A DNA stretch of 64,000 nt from Sphingobacterium sp. B16(2022) (GTDB lineage Bacteria > Bacteroidota > Bacteroidia > Sphingobacteriales > Sphingobacteriaceae). The stretch spans positions 682,001-746,000 of the forward strand of contig NZ_JAAUVN010000001.1 in NCBI RefSeq assembly GCF_012030425.1, given 5' to 3'. Below the pieces are notes generated by a model. It made no database searches. It saw only the letters and a program-made list of their open reading frames with translations, and was not told where the DNA came from. Below are positions 1 to 8,794 of the stretch, piece after piece. The position numbers and the translations under genes were made by a program. Positions within the stretch are counted from its first letter, which is position 1. The number at the start of each line of letters is the position of its first letter.

Positions 1-1011
1 GCAGACCAGTATAAAAGACTTTTGACCAACTATGCCGAGAAAACTGGAGATATTCAAAAAGTTCAGACCCAGGCAGGAGATTTTTCCATGCGTGGCATGG
101 GGGCTCCCGAGACTGCCTATCGGACAGCAGGAGGGCATCTCTTGAGTTTTTCAGTATCAGCCACATTATCTGTAAGGAACTATCTTAAATGCTATTATCA
201 GGCAGCTAATGATGTTCTCATGTATACGCCATCAACAGAGCATAGTGTAATGTGTTCATATGGCGAAAAGGAAGTTGAAGCATTTCGCCATCTCATCACT
301 GAAGTTTATCCAAGTGGTAATATTTCAATAGTATCCGATACCTACGACCTTTGGAACGTAGTAGACCAAGTTATACCGCAGTTAAAAGAACTGATCCTTG
401 CCAGAGATGGAAAAGTTGTGATTCGTCCCGATAGCGGAGATCCGATCCATATTATCTGTGGCGATGAGGATTCCGATCGTGAAACCGTTCGTAAAGGAAT
501 TGTTGAACGCCTATTTGAAATCTTTGGTGGTACTGTCAATTCAAAAGGATACAAAGAATTAGACCCCCATATCGGTGTTGTTTATGGAGATTCTATTACA
601 GTCGACCGTGCTGAAAAGATCTGCAACGGATTGATGAAAAAAGGTTTTGCTTCAACTAATACGGCTTTAGGAATAGGTTCGTACACTTATCAGTATGTAA
701 CTCGTGATACTTTCGGTTTCGCATTGAAAGGAACAGCAGAGGAAGTAGATGGACAATTTAAAGCCATTCAAAAACGACCTGCGACCGATACCGGAAACTT
801 CAAAAAATCGCAGAAAGGTATGGTGGCAGTGATATTTGAAGACCATGATTATCGTTTGATCGATGATCTTAATCCAGAGACAATAAAAGCATTAAAGGAT
901 CGAGATCTTTTGAAAGATTTTTATATCGATGGTGAATTCCTTTTCACCAATACATTTGACGAGATCAGAAATTTATTAAAACTAGAATCAAATCGCGTAT
1001 ATGGAAACTAA
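1..1011 (+). CDS. nadV: Nicotinamide phosphoribosyltransferase, C-terminal part (5' end outside window)
   Basis: This enzyme joins nicotinamide and PRPP to give NMN in the cytoplasm, the one-step NAD salvage route. The frame is open from base 1, so the gene begins upstream; about 336 of the usual 460-490 residues are present. Visible family motifs are RPDSGDP, which in NAMPT/NadV enzymes contacts the phosphoribosyl substrate, the segment GVVYGDSIT, and GIGSYTYQYVTRDTFGFALK near the end. The TTG at 22 is only an internal codon and not a real start. The stop overlaps the start of nadE by 11 bases, which indicates translational coupling in one operon. The identification is firm. Confidence 0.95.
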   Translation, partial: ADQYKRLLTNYAEKTGDIQKVQTQAGDFSMRGMGAPETAYRTAGGHLLSFSVSATLSVRNYLKCYYQAANDVLMYTPSTEHSVMCSYGEKEVEAFRHLITEVYPSGNISIVSDTYDLWNVVDQVIPQLKELILARDGKVVIRPDSGDPIHIICGDEDSDRETVRKGIVERLFEIFGGTVNSKGYKELDPHIGVVYGDSITVDRAEKICNGLMKKGFASTNTALGIGSYTYQYVTRDTFGFALKGTAEEVDGQFKAIQKRPATDTGNFKKSQKGMVAVIFEDHDYRLIDDLNPETIKALKDRDLLKDFYIDGEFLFTNTFDEIRNLLKLESNRVYGN

Positions 1012-1783
1012 ATTACAAAAGCCATTTGTTATCAATGATGACAATGTCGCACACTATGCAACTAAAATAGCAACATGGATCGCGCAACAGGTTACTGCTG
1101 CCAACCGTAAAGGAGTAGTTCTAGGTATGAGCGGAGGGATAGATTGTAGTGTTGTCGCTTGCCTGTGCCATCTGGGCAAAGTCGATACGCATTTGGTTAT
1201 GATGCCCTATGGCAATGATATGACCAATACCCGCAGTTCACAACATGCATTAGAACTGATTCAGAAGTTCAATTTCGCACACCATACTTTTGATATCCAA
1301 CCAGCCGTAGATGCCTTGACTATCACCAATGTGACTTTCTTAGGACAGGCGGGAACTGTCAATCGAGCCCTAAGTCAAGCCAATATACGTCCGCGTATTC
1401 GCATGACTTACCTTTATCAGTTAGCACAGCTTGGAAGCCGATTTGTGATCGGTACAGGTAATATGGCCGAGCGTACAGTGGGTTACTTTACCAAATGGGG
1501 CGATGGTGCAGCAGACCTTAATCCATTGGGTATGCTTACTAAACAAGAAGTATATACATTAGCTAGATACCTCGGAGTACCCGATTCCATTATTGACAAG
1601 AAACCATCAGCAGGGCTTTGGGAAGGACAAACCGATGAGGATGAACTGGGTATGACATATGGTCAAATAGATGCATTTATATTAGTAGGAACCTCAGGGG
1701 ATGAAAATATCGATAAGCTAATTGATCAGCGTATAGCCTTATCAGCGCATAAGTTTGCCGCAGTTCCAATTTTTAATGATTAA
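1001..1783 (+). CDS. nadE: NH3-dependent NAD synthetase
   Basis: NadE amidates deamido-NAD to NAD using ATP and ammonia. The protein has 260 residues and no N-terminal nitrilase/glutaminase domain, so it is the short ammonia-dependent form. The PP-loop of N-type ATP pyrophosphatases is visible as SGGIDCS at residues 44-50, with Cys where many relatives have Ser. Further family segments are IGTGNMAER and GDGAADLNPLGMLTK. The ATG lies inside the last codons of nadV. It is the second gene of the NAD salvage operon and is followed after 12 bases by a nicotinamidase-like gene. Confidence 0.95.
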   Translation: METKLQKPFVINDDNVAHYATKIATWIAQQVTAANRKGVVLGMSGGIDCSVVACLCHLGKVDTHLVMMPYGNDMTNTRSSQHALELIQKFNFAHHTFDIQPAVDALTITNVTFLGQAGTVNRALSQANIRPRIRMTYLYQLAQLGSRFVIGTGNMAERTVGYFTKWGDGAADLNPLGMLTKQEVYTLARYLGVPDSIIDKKPSAGLWEGQTDEDELGMTYGQIDAFILVGTSGDENIDKLIDQRIALSAHKFAAVPIFND

Positions 1784-1795
1784 CTTTTAAGTATC

Positions 1796-2710
1796 ATGAA
1801 TACCACGTATCAGCAAATTATCGATGTCAACCTTATCGCTTCTCACAAAAGTGTAGAACATATACCCGATATACTGGCCCTTGGAAGATCTGAAAATATT
1901 AATCCTGCTTCGCAGGATCAGAAAAGGAATCTATTATTAGCTATTGATGTGCAAAACGACTTTATGGAAAGTATCGGTAGTCTCGCTGTGCCGGGGTCTA
2001 AAGAGGATGTGCAGCGACTCACAAAATGGATGCATCGTAATATAGCTTCACTGACTCAGATTATATGTAGCTTAGATTGTCATTCCCTGATGCAGGTTTT
2101 TCACCCAGTCTGGTGGATAGATCGCGAAGGCAACCATCCGTCACCATTTACCATTATTACTTACGAAGATGTTGTTCAAGGCATCTGGACAGCGGCCAAT
2201 GGTGAACATGATCGCTCTATGGATTATCTCCATAATTTGGAAATTGAAAACAAAAAAAACTTGTGTATATGGCCATATCATTGTTTAGAAGGAACGGTAG
2301 GGGCAAAGCTCGAAAGCCAGTTCACCAAAATGCTCTACTTTCATGCGGCGGCTCGCAGCACAGCCCCGCGGTTAATTTACAAAGGGCAAAATCCCTATTC
2401 TGAAATGTATGGCATCATAAAAGCCGAGTACGACCCTGAGCATTATATCAATTTTGAAGTGCTAAATGCTGTAAGCCAGTATGACTCCATTTACATTGTC
2501 GGTCAGGCCTCCAGTCACTGTGTATTAGCCTCTGTCAATCAGATTTTGGAATATTTTGCAGACAATAGGGAGATCACGTCGCGTATCACAATACTAGAAG
2601 ACTGTATGTCGCCAATTACCGGATTTGAAGACAGTACAAAACAACAGTTCGAAGCACTTCGGAAGCAATACGGTATTCATATTTGTAAATCAACTGATAT
2701 TAATTTATAG
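1796..2710 (+). CDS. Nicotinamidase/isochorismatase-like cysteine hydrolase
   Basis: A member of the isochorismatase-like hydrolase superfamily; from its operon it probably acts on nicotinamide or a related amide. The catalytic Asp is in LLLAIDVQNDF (about residue 51) and the nucleophilic Cys is in SSHCVLASV (about residue 242). At 304 residues it is clearly longer than typical nicotinamidases (about 200-220), with an extra N-terminal 45 residues and a longer central part. It sits 12 bases behind nadE and 2 bases before the NUDIX gene. A true nicotinamidase would compete with NadV for nicotinamide, so a different substrate in pyridine nucleotide turnover is possible. Confidence 0.8.
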   Translation: MNTTYQQIIDVNLIASHKSVEHIPDILALGRSENINPASQDQKRNLLLAIDVQNDFMESIGSLAVPGSKEDVQRLTKWMHRNIASLTQIICSLDCHSLMQVFHPVWWIDREGNHPSPFTIITYEDVVQGIWTAANGEHDRSMDYLHNLEIENKKNLCIWPYHCLEGTVGAKLESQFTKMLYFHAAARSTAPRLIYKGQNPYSEMYGIIKAEYDPEHYINFEVLNAVSQYDSIYIVGQASSHCVLASVNQILEYFADNREITSRITILEDCMSPITGFEDSTKQQFEALRKQYGIHICKSTDINL

Positions 2711-2712
2711 TT

Positions 2713-3417
2713 ATGACCAGCACAAAAAAAACTTTCACATATGAATATCCAAGACCAGCAGTCACAGTAGACTGTGTCATCTTCGGATTTGGTAACGGAG
2801 AACTCAAAGTGTTGCTAACGAAGCGTGGTCTCGAACCTTTTTTAGGCCAATGGGCATTCCCTGGGGGATTTATTTTAGAACAAGAGACTGCTGATGAATG
2901 TGCCCGTCGGAAGCTGGCGGAAGAAGCTGGACTAGAAGATATCTATTTGGAGCAGCTGTATACTTTTTCAAATGTCGATCGAGATCCCCGTTTTCGAGTT
3001 ATCAGCATTGCTTACTATGCCTTGGTCAAGTCCACCGATTATCTTATTGAGGCAGGTCTTGACATTGAAGAAGTAAAGTGGTTCAGTTTGGGCGAAGCCA
3101 CGGCATTAGCTTTTGATCACGATCAGATTTTATCCGTTGCCATTGAGCGTCTGAAAGGAAAGATACGCTACCAGCCAGTAGGGTTTGAATTATTGCCCGA
3201 GCAATTCAAATTGCCAGAACTACACAAGCTATATGAAACCATTCTGCAGAGAGCGATTGATCGGGGCAATTTCCGTAAAAAGATTTTGAGTATGGGATTG
3301 CTAGTTGATCATAGCGAAAAGCAGCCAGATCGCCATTCTCGTGCGGCCAAGATTTACAGCTTCGATAGAGACAAATACGAATCTCTGAAAGAATCAGGAT
3401 TCTATTTTGAGCTTTAA
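2713..3417 (+). CDS. NUDIX domain protein with winged helix, NrtR-like regulator
   Basis: The N-terminal 150 residues form a NUDIX fold; the C-terminal 80 residues resemble the winged-helix part of NrtR (segment LPELHKLYETILQRAIDRGN followed by FRKKIL). The Nudix box runs from Gly52 to Leu74, but the invariant Arg-Glu pair is Arg66-Lys67, so one catalytic glutamate is missing. Degenerate boxes are typical of NrtR regulators, which bind ADP-ribose or related ligands and control NAD genes. It starts 2 bases after the hydrolase stop, as last gene of the NAD operon, which supports a local regulatory role. A residual pyrophosphatase activity cannot be excluded. Confidence 0.85.
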   Translation: MTSTKKTFTYEYPRPAVTVDCVIFGFGNGELKVLLTKRGLEPFLGQWAFPGGFILEQETADECARRKLAEEAGLEDIYLEQLYTFSNVDRDPRFRVISIAYYALVKSTDYLIEAGLDIEEVKWFSLGEATALAFDHDQILSVAIERLKGKIRYQPVGFELLPEQFKLPELHKLYETILQRAIDRGNFRKKILSMGLLVDHSEKQPDRHSRAAKIYSFDRDKYESLKESGFYFEL

Positions 3418-3497
3418 AACATCCAATTTTTTTATGACAAATGTTGATTATTTGAACTAATACAGATGAAGTAATGGGGAGCTAAAAGCTTAGGAAA

Positions 3498-3557
3498 ATC
3501 AAATAGATCCTATAAAATATAGAAGGCCATTCTGTCGAGAGTGACTTTCTATATTTA
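3498..3557 (+). repeat. Decayed copy of the Rpn 3' hairpin
   Basis: This intergenic piece matches the sequence that follows the Rpn genes elsewhere in the window: a segment like ATCAAATAGATC, then GGCCATTCTGTC, the core of the hairpin. The inner right arm has mutated, but the outer arms are still perfectly complementary over 10 bases (3515-3524 with 3547-3556). No Rpn coding sequence is left upstream. It marks a former Rpn insertion behind the NAD operon. Confidence 0.6.
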
Positions 3558-3616
3558 TATCGATGCAGTTTGGGCTTTATCAAACCCGACCTTGTTACGT
3601 TAGTCAATAAAAGCTG

Positions 3617-3680
3617 TAGGTGGAAAGTATTTCAGTCGATGAACGCGTACAAGTAATTGATTGTTTAATCATATATTGTA
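3617..3680 (+). pseudogene. Relic of the 3' end of the NTF2-like gene
   Basis: The string GGTGGAAAGTATTTCAGTCG and the following bases to TACAAGTAATTG align with the last codons of the NTF2-like genes (GGAAAGTATCCCAATCG to TACAAGTAA). Only the final 40 or so bases and some downstream sequence survive, with several substitutions. No promoter or start is present, so it is inert. Confidence 0.5.
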
Positions 3681-3685
3681 AGTCG

Positions 3686-4399
3686 CTAACGAAGGATTGT
3701 TGCATTTTTTCTATATTCTTTTAATTCAAAGTCGCTATGACTTCCTTTATCATATAATACGTAAAATCCTGTCGTCATTAACAATTTATTATGGGGAACT
3801 CCAATGACTGCTTTTTCTTTTTTTGCATAGTCTACTTGGTTTCCAAATTTGCCATTTAAAAAGCCTGGTGGTATATTTTTAATCATAAGAAACCTTTCTA
3901 TGGAAGGTAAAAATGTATCAAAATCAATGTTATAATAATCATCAATTTTAATCATTGGATATTCTTCTTTTTTAGGCGATGGCAGTATGGTATCATACCA
4001 TTTTAAAGGTCTTTTATTTATGATTACAGGGTCATTATTTAAAAAAATTCTGTATTCCTTATTATGATATTCGCCATCAAGCGGGGGGGAATTAATATAA
4101 AATATAGCCTCTACAGAATTCCAGGATACTACAATATCCTTAGAATAGGTAATGACCGTATAAGCATCGTTATTATATGATAATTTTCCTTTATACTTAT
4201 TAGCCTCTTTTTCAGTTTTAAATATTCCAATACCTTTAAAAGATGAAATAAATACAAAAATAAAAACAGCTATCACTATAAATACAATTCCCCATATAAA
4301 AGTATTATTTACATTATTTATATAGAATTTATAAAGTAATCCACAACTGATTAAAATAATAATGAATGAATAACTAGCACTTAAATAGTTTGGTTTCAT
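3686..4399 (-). CDS. Hypothetical protein with two N-terminal membrane helices
   Basis: Not recognised. The 237-residue protein starts with two hydrophobic helices (about residues 10-27 and 34-53) and continues with a soluble, mixed domain rich in aromatic and charged residues. It has no cysteines or obvious catalytic motif in the soluble part. The coding sequence is AT-rich, unlike the NAD operon next to it, and is bracketed by relics of the NTF2-like repeat (3617-3680 and 4488-4525). This suggests it was acquired as a single accessory gene. An immunity or stress role would be a guess. Confidence 0.7.
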   Translation of the reverse strand: MKPNYLSASYSFIIILISCGLLYKFYINNVNNTFIWGIVFIVIAVFIFVFISSFKGIGIFKTEKEANKYKGKLSYNNDAYTVITYSKDIVVSWNSVEAIFYINSPPLDGEYHNKEYRIFLNNDPVIINKRPLKWYDTILPSPKKEEYPMIKIDDYYNIDFDTFLPSIERFLMIKNIPPGFLNGKFGNQVDYAKKEKAVIGVPHNKLLMTTGFYVLYDKGSHSDFELKEYRKNATILR

Positions 4400-4487
4400 A
4401 TAATCTAATCTTTACCAATTCGTCTTTACTATTTATACGAGGGCGATATCTTTTTCTAATGTAATAAAAAACAGTCAAAGCCCATAG

Positions 4488-4525
4488 ATTCATCTCTCCC
4501 TTTCCTTCATGCACCAAGTTTTTCA
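4488..4525 (+). repeat. Decayed leader of the NTF2-like gene
   Basis: The bases CATCTCTCCCTTTCCTTCAT followed by GCACCAAGTTTTT correspond to the conserved leader of the intact NTF2-like genes (CACCTATCCATTTCCTTCAT then TCACCGAGTTTTT). The rest of the leader and the gene are gone. The interval 4400-4840 holds no other feature I can support; an 83-residue minus-strand frame across it is made from this relic. Confidence 0.5.
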
Positions 4526-4840
4526 AATTGACATAAGTTAAGGATAATTTATAATTGTTAGTTAGATCTCCCTTGTGATCGGAGAAGTCACAATTGCAGA
4601 TGCCGTGCTGGATATGATTGTGCATACTTCACATCCTATTGAATTTAAAGGGAATGTCTAAGAAAAAAAAGGTAATATTGTCAAGTTACTGATAAAAATC
4701 ATTAGATAACCAAAATCAGGGAAGTGAAGTATCATAGGAATGGGGGCAGTATTATCGGAATATATCTATTTTTCCTCCTTCATAAATACCAAATTCTTTA
4801 GCTTAAAAGGTTAGACCGACACATATAAAAATATAGAATT

Positions 4841-5788
4841 GTGAAAAAATATTGTTTATTTATCATCGCATTACTTGCGGTAACTTATTCCAACGGGCAA
4901 GGTAGAAAGACAGAACTTTTAGATAGATTAAAATCCAGTTTGGAACAGAATAACTATGGCATTCAAACGACTTTTTATTATCCGACAGAAATCTCAATAA
5001 ATGATTATCCAGTATTTCGAGGGCTTGAATTCTTCGGAAATACCATTCCGAATTTTATTGACATAGCGATTGACAAAAATGGAGAGCAAGAATTAAAAGT
5101 GTTGATTGATTTGACAAATTACAAAAAACAAGGAAAACCGATTTTAGAAATTCTATTGGTCAAGTCAGCTAAAGGGGTATCGATCATTTCAAATAAATCC
5201 GATTTTCCTGAAGAAAATATTTTAGTAAATTATCAATTATCTGATGATGATATAACCCAAGAAAACATTAAGAATGGTTACTTTTTGAAAACCATAAAGT
5301 TTAAAGCTAAAGTTCCTATCGAACTATCTACCTTAAATAAATCAGTTCAGTTGACAAATTCGAAGGAATTACTTGATAAACTCTATAATGCTGTTGCTAA
5401 ACTAACAAAAGGCATAAATGATAGAGATAGCAATAATGTTTTGGAAATTATCCAAAGCGCTGAATTTGAAGTAGCACAATTACGAGGAATGAAAAAAGAA
5501 TGGATGTTAACCGAAAGAAAAGCATTATTATCAAATACTTTTACATTGTTGCCAAAAGATAGTTGTGAAGTCAAAATTTATGGAAACGGAACTAGGGCAA
5601 CGCTAGTTCAAAAGAATCTAGAAATAATCAAGAAATCTGCCATAACCTCTAACTTTACTAAAGAAAATTATCCCAAAGGTAGAGTTGTTCAATTTTATAA
5701 TTTTTATTACAATCTACCAAAGGGAAAACAAGAATTAGAATTAATACGCTTTGACGGTTATGCAATAACTAAATACGGAAAGAAATAA
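4841..5788 (+). CDS. Hypothetical secreted protein
   Basis: Not recognised. The 315-residue protein starts with GTG and has a clear Sec signal peptide (MKKYCLFIIALLAVTYSNGQ), so the mature protein is expected in the periplasm or outside. The remainder is a soluble alpha/beta sequence rich in Lys and Asn, with no cysteines in recognisable pairs and no known catalytic motif. It is a single gene without operon partners, lying between relics of the NTF2-like repeat. Confidence 0.75.
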   Translation: MKKYCLFIIALLAVTYSNGQGRKTELLDRLKSSLEQNNYGIQTTFYYPTEISINDYPVFRGLEFFGNTIPNFIDIAIDKNGEQELKVLIDLTNYKKQGKPILEILLVKSAKGVSIISNKSDFPEENILVNYQLSDDDITQENIKNGYFLKTIKFKAKVPIELSTLNKSVQLTNSKELLDKLYNAVAKLTKGINDRDSNNVLEIIQSAEFEVAQLRGMKKEWMLTERKALLSNTFTLLPKDSCEVKIYGNGTRATLVQKNLEIIKKSAITSNFTKENYPKGRVVQFYNFYYNLPKGKQELELIRFDGYAITKYGKK

Positions 5789-5927
5789 ACACGCCTACGG
5801 CGTTAACTTTCTTCAATTTTGAGGTTTTATCAAGTTGGAAAGTAGGAAGCGGGTTCGTGAAAAAAGACAATGTAAAAGCATTTTTCGAATTATCGAATAA
5901 TATTGATCAAGAGATCTATAAAAACCT

Positions 5928-5955
5928 TTGATCGCAGTATCAAGTGGAAAGTCAA
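5928..5955 (+). repeat. Possible minimal relic of the NTF2-like gene
   Basis: The bases TTGATCGCAGTATC are identical to part of the signal-peptide coding region of the NTF2-like genes, and the next bases (AAGTGGAAAGTC) resemble their 3' end. This would be a gene with its middle deleted. The match is short, so confidence is low. The rest of 5789-6087 shows no gene; the region before 6088 should contain the promoter of the AraC gene. Confidence 0.3.
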
Positions 5956-6093
5956 TATTGTAATTCTCAAATTTATCAATTATTGAAATCATTTCATCTA
6001 TAATTTTGCAATTTTATTGTGTTTACATACAATTTGTAAGGTACTACCTGGACGCCACTTGCTATAGGTGTATTTTTTTTCCGACATTTGAAC

Positions 6094-6966
6094 ATGCCTC
6101 TATTTATAACTTTGGATAATGTCTATAAATTATATAATCTTGATCCTGCTGAAAAGACGGAAGGGATAGTAATTCTTAGTCAGCAAAACGCCCCAAATAA
6201 GAAATTTACAAGTCATAGTCGTCTGTTTGATGGTTTATTATTGGGATTTATGATAAAAGGATCCATGAAATCGCAAATCCATTTTCTTGAATATGATATA
6301 AACGCAGGTGATATTGCTGTTTTACAACCGCAATTGATGATCGAAACAAAGTCATTGAGTGAACATGCAGAAATAATAACAATTGGTCTTTCATTAGATT
6401 TTATTACAGAATTTCCCATTCTACGTGAGTTTGTCATGAATGATCAAATTAGATGGGAACCAATTGTAAGGCTTCAGCCCGACGAAATAAACCTTCAACA
6501 TGATTTACTCACACTTATACAAAATTTCTATCATAAGAAAGCGAGTCCAAATAAGACACAAATGCTACGGCATCTTGTTCTAGTTTTAATAAGTATGATT
6601 TCTGAAGTATATTCTAATTTACCTCATAGCAAAAGCGTAGTAAAGAGCCGCAAACATGAGATCATAGATGATTTTTATCTCCTTATTGCTAAGTATGCTA
6701 ACCAACATAGAAGCGTTGCATTTTATGCTGAAAAACTTCATTTAACACCGCAGTATCTTTCCAGTTTTCTAAAACAGAAAACTGGAAAATCTGCCTTACA
6801 ATGGATTGATCATCTCACCATTCTACATGCTAAAACATTACTAAAATCCTCTAGTCTATCCATTAAAGAAATAAGCAATGAACTTCATTTCGAAGAAACA
6901 AGTGTTTTTTGCAGATATTTTAAAAGAGCAGTTGGAATATCGCCTAAAACTTACAGAAATGAATAA
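6094..6966 (+). CDS. AraC-family transcriptional regulator
   Basis: A cytoplasmic DNA-binding activator or repressor. The N-terminal 150 residues look like a cupin-type sensing domain (GDIAVLQPQ), and the C-terminal 100 residues carry the two AraC helix-turn-helix units (SVAFYAEKLHLTPQYLSSFL and SIKEISNELHFEE..CRYFKRAVGISPKTYR). I chose the ATG at 6094; a TTG at 6088 in the same frame is less likely. It is followed 117 bases later on the same strand by a Tet-type MFS pump, so it may control that gene in response to a drug or metabolite. Confidence 0.9.
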   Translation: MPLFITLDNVYKLYNLDPAEKTEGIVILSQQNAPNKKFTSHSRLFDGLLLGFMIKGSMKSQIHFLEYDINAGDIAVLQPQLMIETKSLSEHAEIITIGLSLDFITEFPILREFVMNDQIRWEPIVRLQPDEINLQHDLLTLIQNFYHKKASPNKTQMLRHLVLVLISMISEVYSNLPHSKSVVKSRKHEIIDDFYLLIAKYANQHRSVAFYAEKLHLTPQYLSSFLKQKTGKSALQWIDHLTILHAKTLLKSSSLSIKEISNELHFEETSVFCRYFKRAVGISPKTYRNE

Positions 6967-7083
6967 TTAATGATAGTTGTTTTTTAACCGTTATTGATGG
7001 GTAAATAAGATCAACTTTCAGATTGTATGTAAATACCATTAAATTGTCAATACCTTCCTTTTGTCTCTTTTTACTTTTACTGC

Positions 7084-8304
7084 ATGAGAAAAACAGATAA
7101 AAAAGCGGCCATAGGATTTATATTTATCACATTGTTGATTGATATTACAGGTTGGGGAATTATACTTCCAGTAGTTCCAAAACTCATCGGAGAATTTATT
7201 CATAGTGACCTTAGTGAAGCCGCCAAATATGGTGGATGGCTCGGATTTGCGTATGCTATCACCCAATTTATATTTGCGCCTATAGTGGGAAATCTTAGTG
7301 ATCAATATGGAAGGCGCCCAATCCTTTTAATTTCTCTTTTTGGATTTGCAGTTGACTATATGCTGTTAGCATTTGCACCATCCATGGGTTGGTTATTTTT
7401 TGGAAGAATCATTGCTGGGCTTACAGGGGCAAGTATTTCCACAGCAAGTGCGTACATTGCAGATATATCCACCGATGAAGATAGAACGAAAAATTTCGGC
7501 CTAATCGGAGCTGCTTTTGGATTAGGATTTATTATAGGCCCGGTAACTGGCGGTTTACTTGGGTATTATGGAACTCGAGTTCCCTTTTATGCAACAGCTT
7601 TGCTATGTATGGTGAATTTTCTTTATGGGTTATTTGTACTACCAGAAAGTTTAGATAAAGATAAACGTCGTTCATTTGACTGGAAACGAGCAAATCCCAT
7701 CGGTACATTTAATTTTTTGAGAAAACAGTCAAAAATATCAAATCTTATTTTTGCTTTAATTCTGGTCTACATAGCTCTTCATGCAGTACAGAGTAACTGG
7801 CATTTTTTTACCATGTATAAATTTAATTGGACAGAGCGAGTTGTAGGTCTATCACTAGGTTTACTGGGTTTATTGACCGGATTAGTACAAGGACTCTTAA
7901 TAAGATGGACCACTCCCAAATTAGGAGAACAGAAAAGTATCTATTTTGGGTTATTATTATATGCATTGGGTTTAATGTTATTTGCATTTACTAATGAAGG
8001 ATGGATGCTGTTTATTTTCCTCGTACCCTATTCTTTAGGAGGAATATGCGGACCGGCACTACAATCAATAATAAGTAAAAATGTTCCTTCAAATGAACAA
8101 GGTGAGCTTCAAGGGGCATTAACCAGTCTAGTGAGTGCGACTTCAATAGTAGGTCCTCCGATTATGACAAACCTATTCTATTATTTTACACATGATAAAG
8201 CACCGTTTAAGTTTTCTGGAGCACCATTTTTTTTAGCTTCCGTATTAATGTCAGTTAGTGCAATTATTATTTATTTTGCTTTTCGACGAAAAAACAAACA
8301 GTAA
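7084..8304 (+). CDS. MFS transporter of the TCR/Tet family
   Basis: A 406-residue inner-membrane protein with about 12 hydrophobic helices. Family marks are motif A between helices 2 and 3 (GNLSDQYGRRPILL), the segment GRIIAGLTGASISTASAYIAD and motif C-like GFIIGPVTGGLLG, all as in proton-driven tetracycline-type exporters. Chromosomal members in Bacteroidota often have unknown substrates, so calling it tetracycline resistance is not justified from sequence alone. An AraC regulator lies directly upstream. No terminator is obvious after the stop. Confidence 0.88.
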   Translation: MRKTDKKAAIGFIFITLLIDITGWGIILPVVPKLIGEFIHSDLSEAAKYGGWLGFAYAITQFIFAPIVGNLSDQYGRRPILLISLFGFAVDYMLLAFAPSMGWLFFGRIIAGLTGASISTASAYIADISTDEDRTKNFGLIGAAFGLGFIIGPVTGGLLGYYGTRVPFYATALLCMVNFLYGLFVLPESLDKDKRRSFDWKRANPIGTFNFLRKQSKISNLIFALILVYIALHAVQSNWHFFTMYKFNWTERVVGLSLGLLGLLTGLVQGLLIRWTTPKLGEQKSIYFGLLLYALGLMLFAFTNEGWMLFIFLVPYSLGGICGPALQSIISKNVPSNEQGELQGALTSLVSATSIVGPPIMTNLFYYFTHDKAPFKFSGAPFFLASVLMSVSAIIIYFAFRRKNKQ

Positions 8305-8320
8305 GCTAGGGTTAGAAAAA

Positions 8321-8428
8321 TAAAATAATTTCATCGATCCATTTCCCTCATTCACCGAGTTTTTTATTGTGTTAGTATAATAGCCATAGAGTAGGGATGA
8401 ATTACACCCTACTTTTGAATCAACAATT
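8321..8428 (+). repeat. Orphan leader of the NTF2-like gene
   Basis: About 100 bases that match the leader of the intact NTF2-like genes almost throughout: CCATTTCCCTCATTCACCGA, then TAGTATAATAGCCATAGAG and CACCCTACTTTTGAATCAAC. The promoter -7 element TACTTTTG and the inverted repeat around it are kept, but no NTF2-like reading frame follows. The remainder of 8429-8794 holds no gene; it contains the promoter of the next AraC gene. Confidence 0.7.
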
Positions 8429-8757
8429 GCTTAAGCAAAGCATCAAGGTTTGAGTTGGGGGATGTGGGGCTGATGCAATTAGAAACAAAAAATAACATTG
8501 TTAATATGTTTGGAATAACATTATAAACGATCTTCAATGAAAAAAAATCATGTTAAAAATAAATTTCATTATGAATCTACTATTAAAATACGATAGGTAT
8601 ATCACTGCAATAGCAAATAAAGTCCCCAGTATGTAGCTGAGCATTTTTTTTATGATTTTATTTGCAGTTCAAAAATATGAAAAAAGGAAAAATGAAATTA
8701 TTTTATCAATAAAAACAATGATGGTAAATCTAAATTCCGTTCATTTGCTAATAAAAG

Positions 8758-8790
8758 TTTATACTTGATATCATTTATCCTATAGTTTTG
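8758..8790 (+). promoter_or_regulatory. Predicted Bacteroidota-type promoter of the AraC gene
   Basis: TAGTTTTG at 8783-8790 fits the TAnnTTTG -7 consensus of the Bacteroidota housekeeping sigma factor, and TTTA lies 21 bases upstream. Transcription would start near 8797, just inside the annotated GTG start, which argues for the downstream ATG at 8843 as the true start of the regulator. Confidence 0.4.
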
Positions 8791-8794
8791 TGCT

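Noticed and set aside
4374..4625. An 83-residue minus-strand frame overlapping the 237-residue membrane protein gene
   Set aside because: It runs antisense through a decayed NTF2-like leader and has no protein-like features; it is a chance frame.
7084..8304. Calling the MFS pump a tetracycline resistance gene
   Set aside because: Family membership is clear but the substrate is not; Bacteroidota chromosomes contain many such pumps without tetracycline resistance.
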